Counted from the stretch's first letter, positions 1 to 7,989 are shown. The stretch is DNA of 64,000 bases from Alkalimonas cellulosilytica (GCF_036325985.1 NZ_JAUHLI010000013.1:62001-126000), one strand, 5' to 3'. Notes: generated by a model not told the origin, from the letters alone. Made by a program: numbers and translations.

Positions 1-251
1 TTTTCATTAAGTTAGGCCTGGCTCTGGGTGGTGCTTTTGCCGGCTGGTTGCTGGCTTTTTATAAGTACCAACCGAACGTGGTGCAGACTTTGGAGACGCA
101 GCAGGGCATTTTATGGTCCTTTACCATTTGGCCGGCCATTGCTTCCTTGCTGGTAGCTGCCGTGATGAGTCGTTACATCCTGACCCGTCAGCGGGTAAAA
201 GAGGTGGCGGACGATTTGCAGCAGCGCCAGGCGGGGACTGGTTCAGTTTGA
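1..251 (+). CDS. C-terminal end of a GPH-type MFS sugar:cation symporter (partial)
   Basis: The reading frame is open from base 3 to the stop at 249-251, so only about the last 82 residues are inside the window. It contains the end of one membrane helix (glycine/leucine-rich, ending GWLLAFYKYQPN), a polar loop, another hydrophobic helix and a charged cytoplasmic tail. The GWLLAFY.YQPN pattern followed by an ETQQGI loop is typical of the last two helices of glycoside-pentoside-hexuronide:cation symporters of the major facilitator superfamily (inner membrane). The substrate cannot be told from this piece. A LacI-family regulator gene starts 56 bp downstream on the same strand, which fits a sugar-uptake locus extending to the left. 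Confidence 0.75.
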   Translation, partial: FIKLGLALGGAFAGWLLAFYKYQPNVVQTLETQQGILWSFTIWPAIASLLVAAVMSRYILTRQRVKEVADDLQQRQAGTGSV

Positions 252-307
252 ACCGGGCATGGTAAGCTAGCTCTCAGTGCTTAGTACAAGGATTCTCAGG
301 ACCACAG

Positions 308-1321
308 ATGGCAACCATTTACGAAGTCTCGAAACTGGCCGGTGTCTCTTTAGCCACGGTGTCCAGGGTGATGAACAAGAATACGCCGGTGCGGGAGTCA
401 ACCCGTAAAAAAGTGGAAGCAGCCATGGCCGAGCTTGGCTATCGGCCAAACTCCATCGCCCAGTCGCTGGCGTCCAGCCGCTCCAACAGCATTGGCATTT
501 TGGTGTCCGAGCTGCATGGTCCTTTTTATGGCGCCATGATCAGCAGCATTGAGGCGGAGTTTCGCACCGCGGGTAAGCACGTGATTATCGCCGCTGGTCA
601 CAGTGAAGAAGCCACCGAACGCGATGGCATTGAGTTCTTAATCAGCCGCAATTGCGATGCATTGATTTTGCACGTCGAAGCTGTGTCCGATGACTACCTG
701 GTGCAGCTTAGTAAACAAGACATTCCTTTTGTGCTGATCAACCGCCAGGTACCGGCGATTGAAGGGCACTGCATCAGCCTGAACAACAAGCTGGGTGGCT
801 ATCTGGCGACCCAGGTTTTGCTTAAGCAAGGCCATCGTGAGTTGGGTTACATCTCTGGCCCTTTGTGGAAAGCCGATGCCCAGGATCGCTACCGCGGCCA
901 CAAACTGGCGCTGCAGGAAGCCGGCATTGACTGGGATGAGCGTCGTTTGTTTGAAGGTGACTTCCATGAAAGTGGCGGCAGCGATGGCATCAAGTACTTG
1001 CTGGGGCAAGGACTGGCTTTTACCGGCCTGATTTGCGCCAACGATGAAATGGCCTCCGGCGCCATGACTGAAGCGCGCGAGCAGGGGCTTAGTATTCCAC
1101 AGCAGTTATCGATTATTGGTTTTGATAACGTGATGCTCAGTCATTATACCTACCCCAAGCTCACCACCATCGATTATCCGATCGCCGCCATGGGTCAAAT
1201 GGCCGCCCGCTGGGTGTTAAAACATATTTATCAGCAGCAGTCGCTGCAGCTGCAATTGGTGTTTGAACCTAAGGTAATTGAGCGGGATTCTTGTGTTAGC
1301 CAGTCAAGCACGGCACGCTGA
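308..1321 (+). CDS. LacI/GalR-family transcriptional regulator
   Basis: A 337-residue protein of normal LacI-family length. Residues 1-50 form the DNA-binding helix-turn-helix and hinge (MATIYEVSKLAGVS, then TVSRVMN), followed by LGYRPNSIAQSL and a two-lobed periplasmic-binding-like sensor domain (IGILVSELHGPFY, later LICANDEMA and LSIIGFDNV). The family binds palindromic operators as a dimer and releases or binds DNA on sugar binding. It follows the sugar symporter on the same strand, so it probably controls that locus, by inference. An AAGGA lies 15 bases before the ATG, a slightly long spacing, but the start fits the conserved N-terminus exactly. The effector is unknown. Confidence 0.93.
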   Translation: MATIYEVSKLAGVSLATVSRVMNKNTPVRESTRKKVEAAMAELGYRPNSIAQSLASSRSNSIGILVSELHGPFYGAMISSIEAEFRTAGKHVIIAAGHSEEATERDGIEFLISRNCDALILHVEAVSDDYLVQLSKQDIPFVLINRQVPAIEGHCISLNNKLGGYLATQVLLKQGHRELGYISGPLWKADAQDRYRGHKLALQEAGIDWDERRLFEGDFHESGGSDGIKYLLGQGLAFTGLICANDEMASGAMTEAREQGLSIPQQLSIIGFDNVMLSHYTYPKLTTIDYPIAAMGQMAARWVLKHIYQQQSLQLQLVFEPKVIERDSCVSQSSTAR

Positions 1322-1381
1322 GACCCGTGTTGGTTTTTCCTCTCTGTTGATCATCGGTCTTGGCCTGACCGGGCACCATCG

Positions 1382-1510
1382 CTGTCCGGCGTGGTATTTC
1401 CCATTCTGGTGCTTTCGTTTCTTGGTGAGCTGACCTTTGCGCTATGGCTGATTGTGAAAGGGCTGGATGCTCAGAAATGGCGGCAGGTCGAAGGAGAGGC
1501 TGCGACCTAG
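1382..1510 (+). pseudogene. Remnant of a DUF4386-type membrane protein (C-terminal fragment)
   Basis: An open frame ending in TAG at 1508-1510 encodes about 42 residues with a hydrophobic helix and the string FLGELTFALWLIVKGL. That closely resembles the last helix and GE...LWLLVKG ending of DUF4386 membrane proteins. The same frame is closed by stops at 1349-1351 and 1367-1369, and there is no start codon or ribosome binding site, so the rest of the gene (normally 200 or more residues) is missing. I read it as a decayed C-terminal end between the LacI gene and the toxin-antitoxin pair. Its last bases overlap the toxin stop on the other strand. Family assignment is from motif memory. Confidence 0.5.
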
Positions 1511-1797
1511 TAAATCGATTTGATATCCCGATAGAAGTTTTCATGGCTACCCAGTGCTATCAGTTCAAGTGTGACTGTGCCATCCTGGTAGCTGTAGCCC
1601 AGCAGAGTCAGTTGTTTCACCATGATGAACTTATAAACCCGAAGAAAGGATAAGTCGCCTTTTTTCTGTTCACCTAAAAGCGGATTCTCGATAAGTGCTT
1701 TAACGGCACGATCGAGATCCGCTTTTTGGTTTTGATGCAGCTTTTTAACGGTTTTTTTGAATGATGGTGTTTGAAGAACCTGCGTAATCTTAACCAA
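1507..1797 (-). CDS. RelE/ParE-family toxin of a type II toxin-antitoxin pair
   Basis: A 96-residue basic protein. The open frame extends further upstream, but the likely start is the TTG at 1797-1795: it overlaps the antitoxin stop (TTGGTTAA) and gives the normal toxin length. The pattern (PSFKKTVKKLH near the N-terminus, then AVKALIENPLLGEQKKGDL, FLRVYKF, LLGYSY and a C-terminal LIALGSHENFYRDIK) matches the small RelE/ParE fold that cleaves mRNA on ribosomes or poisons gyrase. Which activity applies cannot be seen. The GSHENFYRD ending is common in RelE-like toxins. The 8-base overlap with the upstream antitoxin gene implies translational coupling. Confidence 0.82.
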   Translation of the reverse strand: MVKITQVLQTPSFKKTVKKLHQNQKADLDRAVKALIENPLLGEQKKGDLSFLRVYKFIMVKQLTLLGYSYQDGTVTLELIALGSHENFYRDIKSIY

Positions 1798-2011
1798 AGT
1801 TGTAGGCCTCCAGTTTACCGGCTTCTTTTTCAGCTTTGGCGATAATGGCTTGTCGAACAAATTCATAGGGTAAATCTGGATTGTCTTCCATCATTTCACC
1901 GATCTTAGCCCAATGCTCAATCTGCTTGGGGGTAGTGCGGTTCAATGCTTTGGCCATTATCGCTGCTTTCTCGATAAGTTCTTGGTCAAGACGTATGCTG
2001 GCAGTGGACAT
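1790..2011 (-). CDS. ParD-like antitoxin of a type II toxin-antitoxin pair
   Basis: A 73-residue protein. It begins STASIRLDQELIEKA, which looks like a ribbon-helix-helix DNA-binding segment, and continues with ALNRTTPKQIEHWAKIGEMM, the signature of the ParD-like antitoxin family. Its acidic and helical C-terminal half should wrap the toxin. Two ATGs are adjacent (2014 and 2011). AAGGA sits 4 bases before the first and 7 before the second, so the second is preferred. It is the first gene of a two-gene operon with the toxin, the usual order, and probably represses its own promoter together with the toxin. The pair lies beside a gene fragment, a common setting for mobile toxin-antitoxin modules. 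Confidence 0.82.
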   Translation of the reverse strand: MSTASIRLDQELIEKAAIMAKALNRTTPKQIEHWAKIGEMMEDNPDLPYEFVRQAIIAKAEKEAGKLEAYNFG

Positions 2012-2099
2012 CATGAATTCCTTGTAGAGTTTTCAATGATTGTAGCGTAATGCCACAATAGTAGCAATTTGCATCATGATGAGTGCCGGGCTGATTAGT

Positions 2100-3122
2100 T
2101 TAGTCGAGATTTTGCGGACAACAGCTCCAGTTCGGTTCAAGCAGAAACTTCTGCCGGTACTGGCTTGGCGTCAGCTCCGTATACTGCAGAAATAACTTTC
2201 GGAACGAGCTCACATCTTCGTACCCAACTTGCAGCACCACCTGTTCAATAGGCATCCGGCTGGTTTCCAGCAGGCGCTTCGCCTGCTCAATGCGCAAACG
2301 CTGCAAGTAATTCAACGGTGTGTCCTTAAGCTCCGCTTTAAAGCGGCGCAGCAAGGTACGCTTGGTCAGATGCAGCTGGTCTGCCAGCTGCTGCAATGAA
2401 AAGGGCTCGGCCAAATTGGCCAGCAAATAGCGCCGGGCTTGTTTCATCAGCGGATCCAACGCTGGATTAGCGGGTAGCAGGTCTGCATCCATGTAAGGCA
2501 GTTGCGAGCTGCGGTTGGGATCGGTCAGCATCAGTTTTGCCATCTGGCGGGCAAATTGCTCTCCGGCCAGTTTTTCGGTCAGGGCCAGGCATAAATTGTG
2601 GTGCGAGGTGGTGGCACCAGCGGTCAGCAGTTGCTGATCCATCACCAGCACTTTATTCAGCTGCAGATGCACCTGTGGGAACATGCTTTGAAACACATCT
2701 TTAAAAAACCAACTGCTGGTGGCCTGTCTATGATCGAGTAAACCACTGCCAGCCAGAGCATAAGTGCCGGTACAGCTGGCGGCAAGGATAGCTCCCTGTT
2801 CCAGCAAAGCCGGCAGCTTCGGATAGTAACAGCTGGATTGCTCGACCAGTTGTTGCAGGCCTTTGGCATCGTACGCATAACCCGGTGTAAAAACAGCGGC
2901 ATCGGCCTGGCTCCAGTCATGGGGCTGCACGGCTAGTTGCAGGCCATGGTGCAGTTGCAGTGGTTTCGCGTCGGGGCTGACCACATAGGCATGAAACAGC
3001 TGTTGCTGGCTTTCGGGCTGCAAAAAGCGCCAGAGTGCATTGCTAAACTCAAAATAATCCAGCAAGGTCAGCACATCGCTGGCGATGCTATTGGGGTGGG
3101 CGAGAATCGCGATGGTTTTCAT
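2100..3122 (-). CDS. GlxA-type transcriptional regulator (DJ-1/PfpI domain plus AraC helix-turn-helix)
   Basis: A 340-residue protein with two parts. Residues 1-190 form a DJ-1/PfpI-like glutamine-amidotransferase fold, including the elbow ILAASCTGTYALA with a cysteine at the nucleophile position. Residues about 225-325 form an AraC-type double helix-turn-helix (LADQLHLTKRTLLRRFK, then VGYEDVSSFRKLF and LTPSQYRQKF). Such regulators activate catabolic or stress genes, and the DJ-1 domain usually senses rather than catalyses. The target is not evident; nearest neighbours are a small membrane protein gene read divergently and a methyltransferase gene. The start ATG at 3122 matches the usual hydrophobic first strand (KTIAILAHPNS). 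Confidence 0.92.
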   Translation of the reverse strand: MKTIAILAHPNSIASDVLTLLDYFEFSNALWRFLQPESQQQLFHAYVVSPDAKPLQLHHGLQLAVQPHDWSQADAAVFTPGYAYDAKGLQQLVEQSSCYYPKLPALLEQGAILAASCTGTYALAGSGLLDHRQATSSWFFKDVFQSMFPQVHLQLNKVLVMDQQLLTAGATTSHHNLCLALTEKLAGEQFARQMAKLMLTDPNRSSQLPYMDADLLPANPALDPLMKQARRYLLANLAEPFSLQQLADQLHLTKRTLLRRFKAELKDTPLNYLQRLRIEQAKRLLETSRMPIEQVVLQVGYEDVSSFRKLFLQYTELTPSQYRQKFLLEPNWSCCPQNLD

Positions 3123-3224
3123 TGCTTGTCACTATCGGCCTTATTTTTATCAATAGTGACACTGCTTTTTCAATTGTGCAAGTTTTACACTGAGCTCCGT
3201 ATTCATTGTGACTGTGGAGCAACC

Positions 3225-3398
3225 ATGAACAACCAACATCGTGCCCTGATAAGTTTGCTGTTACTTGCGCTCAGCTGGTCGGCCATTTTTTGGATCAACT
3301 TTACCGCCAGCTTGCCTATCGCAACCCAGCTGGTTGCCTTGCCGGTGCTGTTATTAACCACCGCCTTGCCGGCTGCGCGTGCATTTTCTTATGATTAA
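3225..3398 (+). CDS. Small membrane protein of unknown function
   Basis: A 57-residue open frame with a good ribosome binding site (GGAG at 3216-3219, 5 bases before the ATG). After a short polar start (MNNQHRA) it has two hydrophobic stretches, roughly residues 8-26 and 33-50, separated by NFTASLP, so a two-helix inner-membrane hairpin is likely. It is divergent from the GlxA-type regulator gene with about 100 bp between their starts, so the regulator may control it, by inference. I recognise no family. The longer open frame starting at 2937 is antisense to the regulator gene and is not the real start. Confidence 0.55.
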   Translation: MNNQHRALISLLLLALSWSAIFWINFTASLPIATQLVALPVLLLTTALPAARAFSYD

Positions 3399-3529
3399 AG
3401 CATGTAGTGAGTTGCAGGATTATTTAACCGATGGTTCTTGAGTCAGTTTTCGGCCAGCTAAAGAAGAGCTTCCTTGCCGAAAGCTAAAGTAAAATCACAA
3501 CCAGAGTTTTTCATTCAGATCCAACTGTT

Positions 3530-4135
3530 TCAGGATTTAACGGCAACAACCTGACTTACGGCAGCTAAACCGGTATGTCCGGTCCCTTCGATCACGTGGC
3601 GCTCACAGGCCTCTAAATGTGATATCGCCAGACCAGCCAGTTGCTCATCCAGCATACAGGGGCTATACAGCATCTTGATATCCTGAGGACCACCGGTTTT
3701 AAAGCGTAACTGCTCAGGCCGGTAAAACTCGCCTATAAAAAGCCCACCAGGCCGCAGTGCCGTTTTAATTTGCGCAAATACCCGATCTCGGATGATTTCT
3801 GGTAGATGCATAAAAATTGCGGCGATAAGATCCCATTTGTCCTCACCAAGCATATAGTCTGCCAAATCAGCATGCTGCCAGTTAACTTTTACACCCGCTT
3901 TGTCTGCAAGTTTGCTACCTTTATCCAGTGCCACCACAGAGATATCGACGGCGGTAACGTTATGGCCTAATTGCGCCAGATACACAGCATTTCGCCCTTC
4001 CCCTTCCGCTAAACACAGGATGTGAGAGTTCGGTTTTATTCTCGCTACCTGGCTGACCAAAAAATCATTCGGTTTTTCTCCATACACATAGTCTTCCTGA
4101 GCATAACGCTCATCCCAAAACGTAGAACCAGACAT
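3530..4135 (-). CDS. Class I SAM-dependent methyltransferase, TehB-like
   Basis: A 201-residue soluble protein. It starts with the WDERYAQEDYVYGEKPNDFL segment common to small TehB/thiol-methyltransferase-like enzymes, then motif I ILCLAEGEGRNAVYLA (SAM binding), AVDIS with the acidic ribose-binding residue, the motif DLIAAIFMHLP and the post-motif LRPGGLFIGEFY. The family transfers methyl groups from S-adenosylmethionine to small molecules, including tellurite or thiopurines in some members. The substrate here is unknown. It stands alone; the next gene, the peroxiredoxin gene, is divergent across a 462-bp spacer. Confidence 0.88.
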   Translation of the reverse strand: MSGSTFWDERYAQEDYVYGEKPNDFLVSQVARIKPNSHILCLAEGEGRNAVYLAQLGHNVTAVDISVVALDKGSKLADKAGVKVNWQHADLADYMLGEDKWDLIAAIFMHLPEIIRDRVFAQIKTALRPGGLFIGEFYRPEQLRFKTGGPQDIKMLYSPCMLDEQLAGLAISHLEACERHVIEGTGHTGLAAVSQVVAVKS

Positions 4136-4238
4136 TGCTTACCCCATTTTATGGTGATTGAAACGGTTTGGGCACTCAACATCATACGTGCTGAAATGCC
4201 CAACCCTAGAATATTAGCATGATCTAAATTTATGGTGT

Positions 4239-4371
4239 CTGAAAATGATTTTCAGGTGTTTTACCTGCGACATTTTGTCGCATTTGCATGAGATGAAGAC
4301 GAAAGCGGTCCAGCTTAGTTAGCTTGTTGAACCAAATTAATGGTGAGACTAACTAACCTGACCACTAAGCT
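4239..4371. repeat. Cluster of abutting perfect inverted repeats (possible structured RNA or operator array)
   Basis: Three short perfect palindromes follow each other with almost no gap: CTGAAAAT-G-ATTTTCAG at 4239-4255, CAGGT-GTTTT-ACCTG at 4253-4267, and GCGACA-TTT-TGTCGC at 4267-4281. Further on, TTAGTTAG (4315-4322) pairs with CTAACTAA (4349-4356), and the flanking AGCTTAG (4312-4318) pairs with CTAAGCT (4365-4371), giving a nested stem. All of this is read directly. Whether it is transcribed is not known. A small RNA gene, a long leader or regulator sites are possible; I cannot choose. Confidence 0.5.
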
Positions 4372-4532
4372 ATATGTATTTAAGCTTTTGATATAAAAAA
4401 CGTTATCTGTGTCGTGTTGCTTGGTATCACACCTACGCACCCGACCATGCTCAAGCATTATAAAAGAAATCTCTAATTAATCGATAAATACGATGAGCCT
4501 AATCCAAAACAATTATTTCCATTGGTTATAAG

Positions 4533-4551
4533 TATAGTCTAATTTGCTATA
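4533..4551. promoter_or_regulatory. TATAG-N9-CTATA palindrome upstream of the peroxiredoxin gene
   Basis: A 5-bp inverted repeat (TATAG 4533-4537, CTATA 4547-4551) lies 47 bases before the peroxiredoxin ATG. It resembles an OxyR half-palindrome (ATAG...CTAT), which would suit a peroxide-response gene. However, the classic OxyR spacing is 7 bases and here it is 9, so this is only a tentative operator. Confidence 0.25.
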
Positions 4552-4597
4552 AGCAACTTTGCTAAAGTACTCTTAACAACCAATCGAGGAATACAAA

Positions 4598-5239
4598 ATG
4601 TCTGAACAAAACGTAACTTTCCCACAACTGAACAAACCGGCTCCAGCTTTTAATGCAAAAACCACTTTTGGTATGAAGAGCCTGGAGGATTACAAAGGTA
4701 AATGGTTGGTGCTGTTCTCACATCCAGCTGATTTTACGCCAGTTTGTACCACTGAGTTTATGGGCTTTGCCACCCGTGCTGACCAGTTTGCTGCGTTAAA
4801 CTGCGAGCTGTTAGGCCTATCAATCGATAGCGTCCACTCACACATTGCTTGGGCACGCAGCATTGAAGAAAACTTTGGTGTGAAAATTACCTTCCCAATC
4901 ATCGCCGATTTATCGATGGAAGTGGCTAAAGCCTACGGCATGATCCAGCCAGGCGCCAGCGATACTGCTGCGGTACGTGCCACTTTTATTATCGACCCAG
5001 ACGGAATTCTACGGGCGATGGTGTACTACCCCATGAGTAATGGTCGTAGCATCGACGAATTTGTGCGGGTATTAAAAGCCCTACAAACCAGTGATGAGCA
5101 CAAAGTAGCCACACCGGAAAACTGGCAGCCAGGTGAAGATGTGATTGTGCCACCACCGGCTACCATGGCTGATGCTGAAGTACGAAAAGATCAAGGCTAT
5201 CAATACACTGACTGGTATTTCAGCAAGAAGTCACTTTAA
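4598..5239 (+). CDS. Peroxiredoxin (Prx6-like, AhpC/TSA family)
   Basis: A 213-residue thioredoxin-fold peroxidase that reduces hydrogen peroxide and organic peroxides in the cytoplasm. The peroxidatic cysteine is C50 in SHPADFTPVCTTEF. The long C-terminal part (residues 160-213, with ENWQPGEDVIVPPP) is the extension typical of the Prx6-type branch; the usual length is 210-220. Only one other cysteine (LNCELLG) is present, so the recycling mechanism is not obvious from sequence. GAGGA lies 7 bases before the ATG. A persulfide dioxygenase gene follows 64 bp downstream on the same strand, so the two may be co-transcribed as an oxidant/sulfur-stress unit, by inference. Confidence 0.94.
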   Translation: MSEQNVTFPQLNKPAPAFNAKTTFGMKSLEDYKGKWLVLFSHPADFTPVCTTEFMGFATRADQFAALNCELLGLSIDSVHSHIAWARSIEENFGVKITFPIIADLSMEVAKAYGMIQPGASDTAAVRATFIIDPDGILRAMVYYPMSNGRSIDEFVRVLKALQTSDEHKVATPENWQPGEDVIVPPPATMADAEVRKDQGYQYTDWYFSKKSL

Positions 5240-5303
5240 GTTATCGCCGATATCATCCAAGAGCTGCATTGCAGCTCTTGCATTCACTTCGATAGGAGGG
5301 GGT

Positions 5304-6173
5304 ATGGATCCTTTTACACAGGTCAAAGCTTTTTTAGACAGCGACAGTGAAACCTTTAGCTATGTGGTTGCCGACTTAACCTCTGGTTCAGCTGTTATTA
5401 TCGATCCAGTGCTGGATTTTGATTATAAGTCGGGACGGACTTCAACGAAAAGTGCTGAGGAAATTTTGGCTTATGTTGAGCAAAAAACCTTTAAGGTAGA
5501 ATGGGTTCTGGAAACTCATGCTCATGCCGACCACCTCTCTGCCGCGCCGTTTTTTAAAGAAAAACTCGGGGCCAAAATTGGGATTGGCGAGCATATCCAG
5601 CAAGTGCAGGGTATTTTTAAGCAGATTTTTAACTTAGAAAAAGAGTTTTTGCCTAATGGTGCGCAATTTGATCGCTTATTCAAAGATGGCGAAGTGCTCA
5701 AGGTTGGAAGCTTGTCGATCAGGGTGATGCATACCCCTGGTCATACACCAGCAGATCTGGCTTATATCGTGAATGGGAAGATGGCCTTCGTTGGCGATAC
5801 CTTATTTATGCCAGATGTTGGTACCGCGCGCTGTGATTTCCCGGGAGGCAGTGCTAAAACCCTATACCAGTCGATCAGAAAATTGCTGTCTTTACCATCT
5901 GAGACGGAAATCTATATCTGCCATGATTATCCAACCCAAGGCCGGGGACATGAATACAAAACCACCGTTGCCGAGCAACTTGAGCACAATATTCATGTGA
6001 ACAGCGAAATCACAGAAAAGGCTTTTGTGCAAAAACGTGAAGCCCGTGATAAAACCTTGGCTATGCCGCGGCTGATTTTGCCTTCTATTCAGGTCAATAT
6101 CCGGGCGGGACAGTTACCGCCAAAAGAAGAGAATGGTCAGGTTTATCTGAAAGTGCCAATCAATATGTTGTAA
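5304..6173 (+). CDS. MBL-fold persulfide dioxygenase (ETHE1/Blh-like)
   Basis: A 289-residue metallo-beta-lactamase-fold protein. The metal motif is THAHADH (residues 71-77), followed by MHTPGHTPADL and the GDTLFMPDVGTARCDFPGG segment characteristic of ETHE1-type persulfide dioxygenases, then CHDYPTQG. The family uses one iron to oxidise glutathione persulfide to sulfite in sulfide detoxification. The start is the ATG at 5304, set by AGGAGGG six bases upstream; the open frame reaches back into the peroxiredoxin gene but has no signal there. Position right after the peroxiredoxin suggests a joint role against reactive sulfur or oxygen species. A glyoxalase-type activity is less likely given the GTARCDFPGG motif. 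Confidence 0.9.
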   Translation: MDPFTQVKAFLDSDSETFSYVVADLTSGSAVIIDPVLDFDYKSGRTSTKSAEEILAYVEQKTFKVEWVLETHAHADHLSAAPFFKEKLGAKIGIGEHIQQVQGIFKQIFNLEKEFLPNGAQFDRLFKDGEVLKVGSLSIRVMHTPGHTPADLAYIVNGKMAFVGDTLFMPDVGTARCDFPGGSAKTLYQSIRKLLSLPSETEIYICHDYPTQGRGHEYKTTVAEQLEHNIHVNSEITEKAFVQKREARDKTLAMPRLILPSIQVNIRAGQLPPKEENGQVYLKVPINML

Positions 6174-6214
6174 CGACACCCAGAGAAATAGTTTGACCTG
6201 GTAATTAGATTGAA

Positions 6215-6244
6215 CCCCGATAACTGCCTTTTCAGCCATCGGGG
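6215..6244. terminator. Hairpin between convergent genes, possible bidirectional terminator
   Basis: CCCCGAT (6215-6221) pairs with ATCGGGG (6238-6244), with an inner CTG/CAG pairing. It lies between the ends of the convergent persulfide dioxygenase and TIGR03545 genes. There is no strong T run on either side, so the terminator role is inferred from position. Confidence 0.4.
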
Positions 6245-6255
6245 CCTGTCGTTGA

Positions 6256-7989
6256 TTAACCGCCAATCCGGCCGCGGATGCGGTCCAGGGCCCGGTCACG
6301 TAAGTCGCCGAGCTGGGCTTCCAACAAGGTTTCAATCTGCTGGCTCATTTGCTCGGTGCTGGCTTGTTCGCGGTCTAAAAGGCTGAGCAGGGCTTGCTGA
6401 TCGCCGGCGGTATCCGGCAGCTTGGCATTGAATTTACTGCGTAAATCCTGCTCGAAGCCGGCAAAGCGGGCCTGGGCTTCGCCCATCACCGCGTCAGCCA
6501 CAATGCGATCCAGCGGTGAGCTGACCCGGACATTGGGCCGGGTCACGGTGCCGTCGGCGCGCAGCTGAAACGGGATTTCTGCATGCTGGTTCATCAGCTG
6601 GGTAAGCTGCTGCACATAGCGGTTGTCGCCACTGCTAAAGCGTGGGTTTTGCAGCGCTACACTGGCTTGCTGGTCGAGCGCTGTGCCGCTTAGGCTTAAT
6701 CCACCACGCGAATTCAGCAAGGCTTGCTCTAAGCCAAAGCGGGTGCTGCCTTCTCCAAACACCTGCTCAGCCAGTTGCAGGCCCTGCAGCTGCCAGTTTA
6801 CTTCCGATTGCAGCTGGTCGAAGATGGCAAAGTTGCCATCCAGCCGGAACTGCTGCAGCATCGGCAGTTGCTGCACATCCAGCACAAAGCGGGTGGCGGC
6901 ATCAATGATATGATGCTGCGCGGTAATGTCTTCGATACGAAGCTCGGCATTGCCGCCACCAATCAGCAGGCTGATGCTGGCATTTTTAATCCAGAAGTTT
7001 GGATAAGGCTGCTGCTTAAGCGGCAGTATCCGGCCTGGTAGCTCGCGCGGCTCGGGCTGCTCTTCCAACCGTGACCCTTCCGGCAGGTAGGGCGCGACCA
7101 ACTGATAGACGGTATAGAGCTGCTGCAAGCGCTCAGCCCATAAATCGCCTAATAACAATTGGCTGATACCGGCCAGGCCGCCATCGGCCAGATTGGCGTA
7201 GGACTGCACTTGCTGCCAGTCGGCCTGAGTGGCTTGCTGAAAATCGCGCACCGCGCTTTGCAATTGCTCGCGGCTTTGCAGCAGGGCGGTTTTCACCTGC
7301 TCGACCTTGGCTTTGTCTTGCTCGAGCTCTGCTTTTAAGCGCCGCAGCTGCTCGGTTTTGGCAGCTAGGTCGGCGGCATCGCGGATATCGCCATCGGTCA
7401 GGGCTTTAACTTGCTGCTCCAGCTCGCGCAGCCGATCGCTATCAGGCAGTTGCTGGCGCAATTGCCGCACTTGCTGCTGTTCGCTTTGTGCCAACTGCTT
7501 GAGTGCTTCACCTTTGGCGACGGAGGTTAAATTGGCCCGGGCCAGCAGTTCATCGGCATCTGGCAGCTCAATGGCAAACAGGCTGGCAAAGTCAAAGCCG
7601 GACTCTTCGGTATCGGCCAGCTCACCACGGAATACCTTGCCAGGGCGGCGCCGCTCACTGCCATAGGCCAGTTGTTCGACCGATACATCGCTGATGACGT
7701 AATAGCCAAGCAGGGCCGGCCAGAGCTCTAATTCGGCATTGGCGCGGGCAAAGCTCACCAGGTTTTGCTCGGGTGCTTTGGCATCGGTAATTTGCAGATC
7801 GGAAATGGTCAACGACAGTGGAAACAACCCCAGCGAAACCCGCTGAATGTTGACTTCAGCGCCGGCTGCTTTTTCCAGGCTGTAGACCATGCCAAATCGA
7901 ATGGCGGTGCCAGCAAACACATAGACCAACAGGAAGATGGCGCCGAGTATACTTAAAAAAATCAACCAACCGGATTTACGGATCATCAC
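6256..7989 (-). CDS. TIGR03545-family membrane-anchored coiled-coil protein
   Basis: A 577-residue protein. One N-terminal membrane helix (about residues 7-30, GWLIFLSILGAIFLL) is followed by an AsmA-like start (INIQRVSLGLFPLSLTISD type) and a long glutamine/leucine-rich coiled coil (about 165-260). A beta-rich domain and a second short helical tail follow, so most of it should face the periplasm. The layout and the small DUF2062-like partner directly upstream match the TIGR03545/TIGR03546 pair known only as co-occurring conserved proteins. The AsmA resemblance suggests envelope lipid or protein handling, but no function is established. The gap to the upstream partner is 8 bases, so the two are one operon. 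Confidence 0.75.
   Translation of the reverse strand: MMIRKSGWLIFLSILGAIFLLVYVFAGTAIRFGMVYSLEKAAGAEVNIQRVSLGLFPLSLTISDLQITDAKAPEQNLVSFARANAELELWPALLGYYVISDVSVEQLAYGSERRRPGKVFRGELADTEESGFDFASLFAIELPDADELLARANLTSVAKGEALKQLAQSEQQQVRQLRQQLPDSDRLRELEQQVKALTDGDIRDAADLAAKTEQLRRLKAELEQDKAKVEQVKTALLQSREQLQSAVRDFQQATQADWQQVQSYANLADGGLAGISQLLLGDLWAERLQQLYTVYQLVAPYLPEGSRLEEQPEPRELPGRILPLKQQPYPNFWIKNASISLLIGGGNAELRIEDITAQHHIIDAATRFVLDVQQLPMLQQFRLDGNFAIFDQLQSEVNWQLQGLQLAEQVFGEGSTRFGLEQALLNSRGGLSLSGTALDQQASVALQNPRFSSGDNRYVQQLTQLMNQHAEIPFQLRADGTVTRPNVRVSSPLDRIVADAVMGEAQARFAGFEQDLRSKFNAKLPDTAGDQQALLSLLDREQASTEQMSQQIETLLEAQLGDLRDRALDRIRGRIGG

Larger units (their letters stand above)
4136..4597. other. 462-bp intergenic region between divergent methyltransferase and peroxiredoxin genes
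   Basis: No convincing open frame on either strand. It must hold promoters for both flanking genes. The part nearest the methyltransferase (4239-4371) is full of inverted repeats, listed separately. The part nearest the peroxiredoxin gene is AT-rich and carries a TATAG...CTATA palindrome and a clear ribosome binding site (GAGGA, 4586-4590). Confidence 0.7.

Noticed and set aside
2937..3224. N-terminal extension of the small membrane protein at 3225
   Set aside because: It is antisense to the GlxA-type regulator gene; the ATG at 3225 has its own ribosome binding site.
4533..4551. OxyR binding site before the peroxiredoxin gene
   Set aside because: ATAG and CTAT are separated by 9 bases, not the 7 expected in an OxyR half-site, and no second half-site follows in phase; kept only as a weak palindrome.
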